Origin: Euperipatoides rowelli
Taxonomy: Eukaryota > Onychophora > Udeonychophora > Euonychophora > Peripatopsidae
Reading direction: 5' to 3' (one strand)
Length of the DNA: 10,446 bases
NCBI GenBank assembly: GCA_003024985.2
Contig: PXIH01S0011655.1
Each line of letters begins with the position of its first letter. Position 1 is the stretch's first letter. Made by a program: the position numbers and the translations under genes. Under the pieces are notes generated by a model. That model worked only from the letters and a program-made list of their open reading frames with translations. It had not been told where the DNA came from and made no database searches. Positions 8,791 to 10,446 of this stretch are shown one piece after another.

Positions 8791-9110
8791 GTTTGCCACT
8801 AGCCATTTGTCAACTGAAAGAAATTGCTTTGCAATTTAAAAATGATAAAATAGAAAAATCTGAACCAAAATGTTATGGGCAGCCTACTGAAACGTTGCCT
8901 CCACCCCCGGTACTTCCTAAATCGACAGTACTCCCTGATATTCACATTTCTTCTGCATCTACTGTCCCAGTCATCTCAGCACCAGCATGTAAAGATTTTA
9001 AGTACTCGGAGATGCCTGAGCAGAATGAAAGGCTGTCAGCGTTGAGAACGGAATGTAAATCGCCAGTTCAAGATATCATTGCAGTAGAGTTGACACCATC
9101 CTTATCTCCA
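8791..9110 (+). CDS. Internal exon C: Pro/Ser/Thr-rich linker segment
   Basis: The acceptor ATTTATTCAG ends at 8790 and the donor CCA|GTATGT starts at 9111. The single base left by exon B plus GT here makes a Gly codon, and 106 further codons are open with no stop. The first part, LPLAICQLKEIALQFKND, continues a helix from exon B. A proline- and serine-rich region follows (about residues 33-60, LPPPPVLPKS, SSASTVPVISAP), typical of a disordered linker. The end, SPVQDIIAVELTPSLSP, is hydrophobic and acidic and could lead into a folded domain in the next exon. Such a coiled coil, linker and C-terminal domain layout is seen in some BEN-domain proteins, but that domain is not in the window. The exon ends in phase 0. 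Confidence 0.8.
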
Positions 9111-9327
9111 GTATGTATCTTAAACATTTTATTATTTCAAAATAATTTTTAATTAAGAAAATTGAAAGTTGCTTATTTAAATATTTGAGCAACCAGTTTC
9201 ATATTTCAACAGAATTAATATATAGCCTACTGTAACTGTACTAGTTAAAAGCCTGTCAAAATGATGGGAAAAAAATAATAGTTAAGAGCATGTTGGACAT
9301 TTTTTTCATTTAACAGTTATTTCCGTG
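9111..9327 (+). other. Start of the intron after exon C
   Basis: The intron opens with GTATGT. The open frame of exon C runs a few codons past the donor (to about 9152), but the sequence turns AT-rich with A/T runs there, supporting splicing at 9111. No acceptor with a convincing exon was found before the window ends. Confidence 0.6.
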
Positions 9328-9812
9328 CATCATTTAGCCATATGTATTTATAAAGAGGCATCATTTAGCCGTGTGTATTTATAAAGGGGCATCATTTAAC
9401 CGTGTGTATTTATAAAGGGGCATCATTTATCCATGTGTATTTATAAAAGCATCATTTAGCCATGTGTATTTATAAAGGAGCATCATTTAGCTGTGTGTTG
9501 TATTTATAAATGATGCCCCTTTGTAAATACACACGGCATCATTTAGCCGTGTGTATTTACAAAGGGGCATCATTTAGTCGTGTGCATTTATAAAGGGGCA
9601 TTATTTAGCCGTGTGTATTTATAAAGGGGCATCATTTAGCCGTGTGTATTTATAAAGGGGCATCATTTAGCCGTGTGTATTTATAAAGAGGCATCTTTTA
9701 GCCGTGTGTGTATAAAGGGGCATCATTTATACTTGTGTATTTACAGTATAAAGGGGCATCATTTAGCCATGTGTATTTATAAAGGGCATCATTTAGCCGT
9801 GTATTTATAAAA
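9328..9812. repeat. 31-bp minisatellite, about 16 units, one inverted
   Basis: The unit is about 31 bp, beginning CATCATTTAGCCGTGTGT and ending ATTTATAAAGGGG. Units start at 9328, 9359, 9390, 9421, 9450, 9481, 9537, 9568, 9599, 9630, 9661, 9692, 9721, 9757 and 9787, with 26-36 bp variants (for example 29 bp at 9421 and 9692, 36 bp at 9721). The segment 9507-9537 is one unit in reverse orientation. Units are highly alike, suggesting recent expansion or homogenisation. The array lies in the intron about 220 bp past exon C. Confidence 0.97.
9507..9576. repeat. 31-bp perfect inverted repeat within the minisatellite
   Basis: 9507-9537 is the exact reverse complement of 9546-9576, with an 8-nt loop (ATCATTTA, 9538-9545). 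Both arms carry the rare variant TTTACAAAGG (in the left arm as its complement), whereas most units have TTTATAAAGG, so the inverted copy was probably templated by its direct neighbour. The structure could form a long hairpin or cruciform. Confidence 0.97.
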
Positions 9813-10446
9813 GTGAGAGTAGCATTAGTCTTTTATTATAATTAGGGACATGTGTTCGTCGTACTACACGATAAAACAAATTGCTTTATAACACTATTTT
9901 TTTTAAATTTCTTAATCAATTATAGCAATTAAATTAAGAAAAAAGACTTTTAATCCTCACACGGAATTCATAATATAAAATAAAATTATTTTAAATTACA
10001 ATATTATGAATGAAAAAAGTGATATTTATATTTTACAAAAGTAAAAAAAAAATATGTTGCAAAATTTTAATTGAAACTATTTTAAAATAAAGATAAATAA
10101 ATCTTGCCACTCTGAAAGTCTTTTTTCTCCAAACAAGCCATACATTCAATGAAAGAAACTGTCCCAAGTCTGTTGTACAAAATAATTATCAATAAACTTA
10201 GCAGACAGGTGAAACTTAGCAGACAGGTGCTTTGTTTTGTTAAGCAAACAAGTGAAAATAAAAAAAATCAAAGATATTATACTGTAATGTTTTGAAATAA
10301 ATTTTGCTACCAAAGTATTTTTACTCTCTCAGTCTCAGCATTGTTTAAGTTGAAAACTAGTTTTATACAAATAAATACAAATACAAATGTGTCGGACAAC
10401 AACAGACTATAGTCCAGCGAGGTTGTCCCTTGTCCTAATGTTTTTT
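9813..10446. other. AT-rich non-coding tail
   Basis: No gene is recognised. Small features: an inverted pair TTTCTTAAT/ATTAAGAAA (9908-9916/9933-9941), ATTCATAATAT/ATATTATGAAT (9966-9976/10001-10011), and GGACAAC/GTTGTCC (10394-10400/10422-10428) enclosing the palindrome GACTATAGTC (10405-10414). In AT-rich DNA the first two are easily due to chance. The stretch is probably intron of the host gene. Confidence 0.6.
10194..10229. repeat. 18-bp tandem duplication (two copies)
   Basis: AAACTTAGCAGACAGGTG occurs at 10194-10211 and again, exactly, at 10212-10229. It looks like a recent small duplication. No function is suggested. Confidence 0.97.

Noticed and set aside
9328-9812. Regular repeats considered as a CRISPR array
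   Set aside because: The units are contiguous tandem copies with no unique spacers, in a eukaryotic intron; this is a minisatellite.

Overview
The window looks like an AT-rich stretch of an animal nuclear genome. It has no prokaryotic gene layout, and short exons are separated by long AT-rich introns with GT...AG borders and pyrimidine-rich acceptors. Several decayed transposable elements and a minisatellite lie between them. Marine-invertebrate-like features (a TAGGCCTA-type palindrome near 6113, fold-back elements, a decayed copia copy) suggest an invertebrate, but I cannot name the species and this is only an impression.

Region by region: positions 18-1925 hold a heavily broken Ty1/copia retrotransposon on the + strand. 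Gag, zinc knuckle, protease, GAG-pre-integrase and the very start of integrase can be read across repeated frameshifts; most of integrase, reverse transcriptase and RNase H is deleted. Positions 1990-2260 may be a decayed 3' LTR. Positions 2260-3660 hold nothing I can name. A 49-bp near-perfect palindrome lies at 3672-3720, and a fold-back MITE-like element of about 300 bp at 3808-4108.

Three internal exons of one host gene follow on the + strand: 4445-4596, 5490-5703 and 8791-9110. Their splice phases chain perfectly, so together they encode about 228 residues of one protein: a polar segment, then a basic NLS-like patch, a Ser/Asp acidic patch and a leucine-zipper-like coiled coil, then a Pro/Ser/Thr-rich linker. 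The first and last exons are outside the window. The layout would fit a nuclear, DNA-binding or chromatin regulator (a BEN-domain protein is one guess), but no diagnostic domain is inside the window. The second intron (5704-8790) carries the C-terminal tail of a Ty3/gypsy polyprotein on the minus strand (7982-8275), inverted repeats and a possible second terminus of the MITE family.

Downstream of the third exon, the intron holds a 31-bp minisatellite of about 16 units (9328-9812). One unit is inverted and forms a 31-bp perfect hairpin with its neighbour. The rest, to 10446, is AT-rich sequence with small hairpins and an 18-bp tandem duplication. No operon-like or defence-like system is visible. 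The most interesting items are the unplaced host gene and the palindromic DNA structures.
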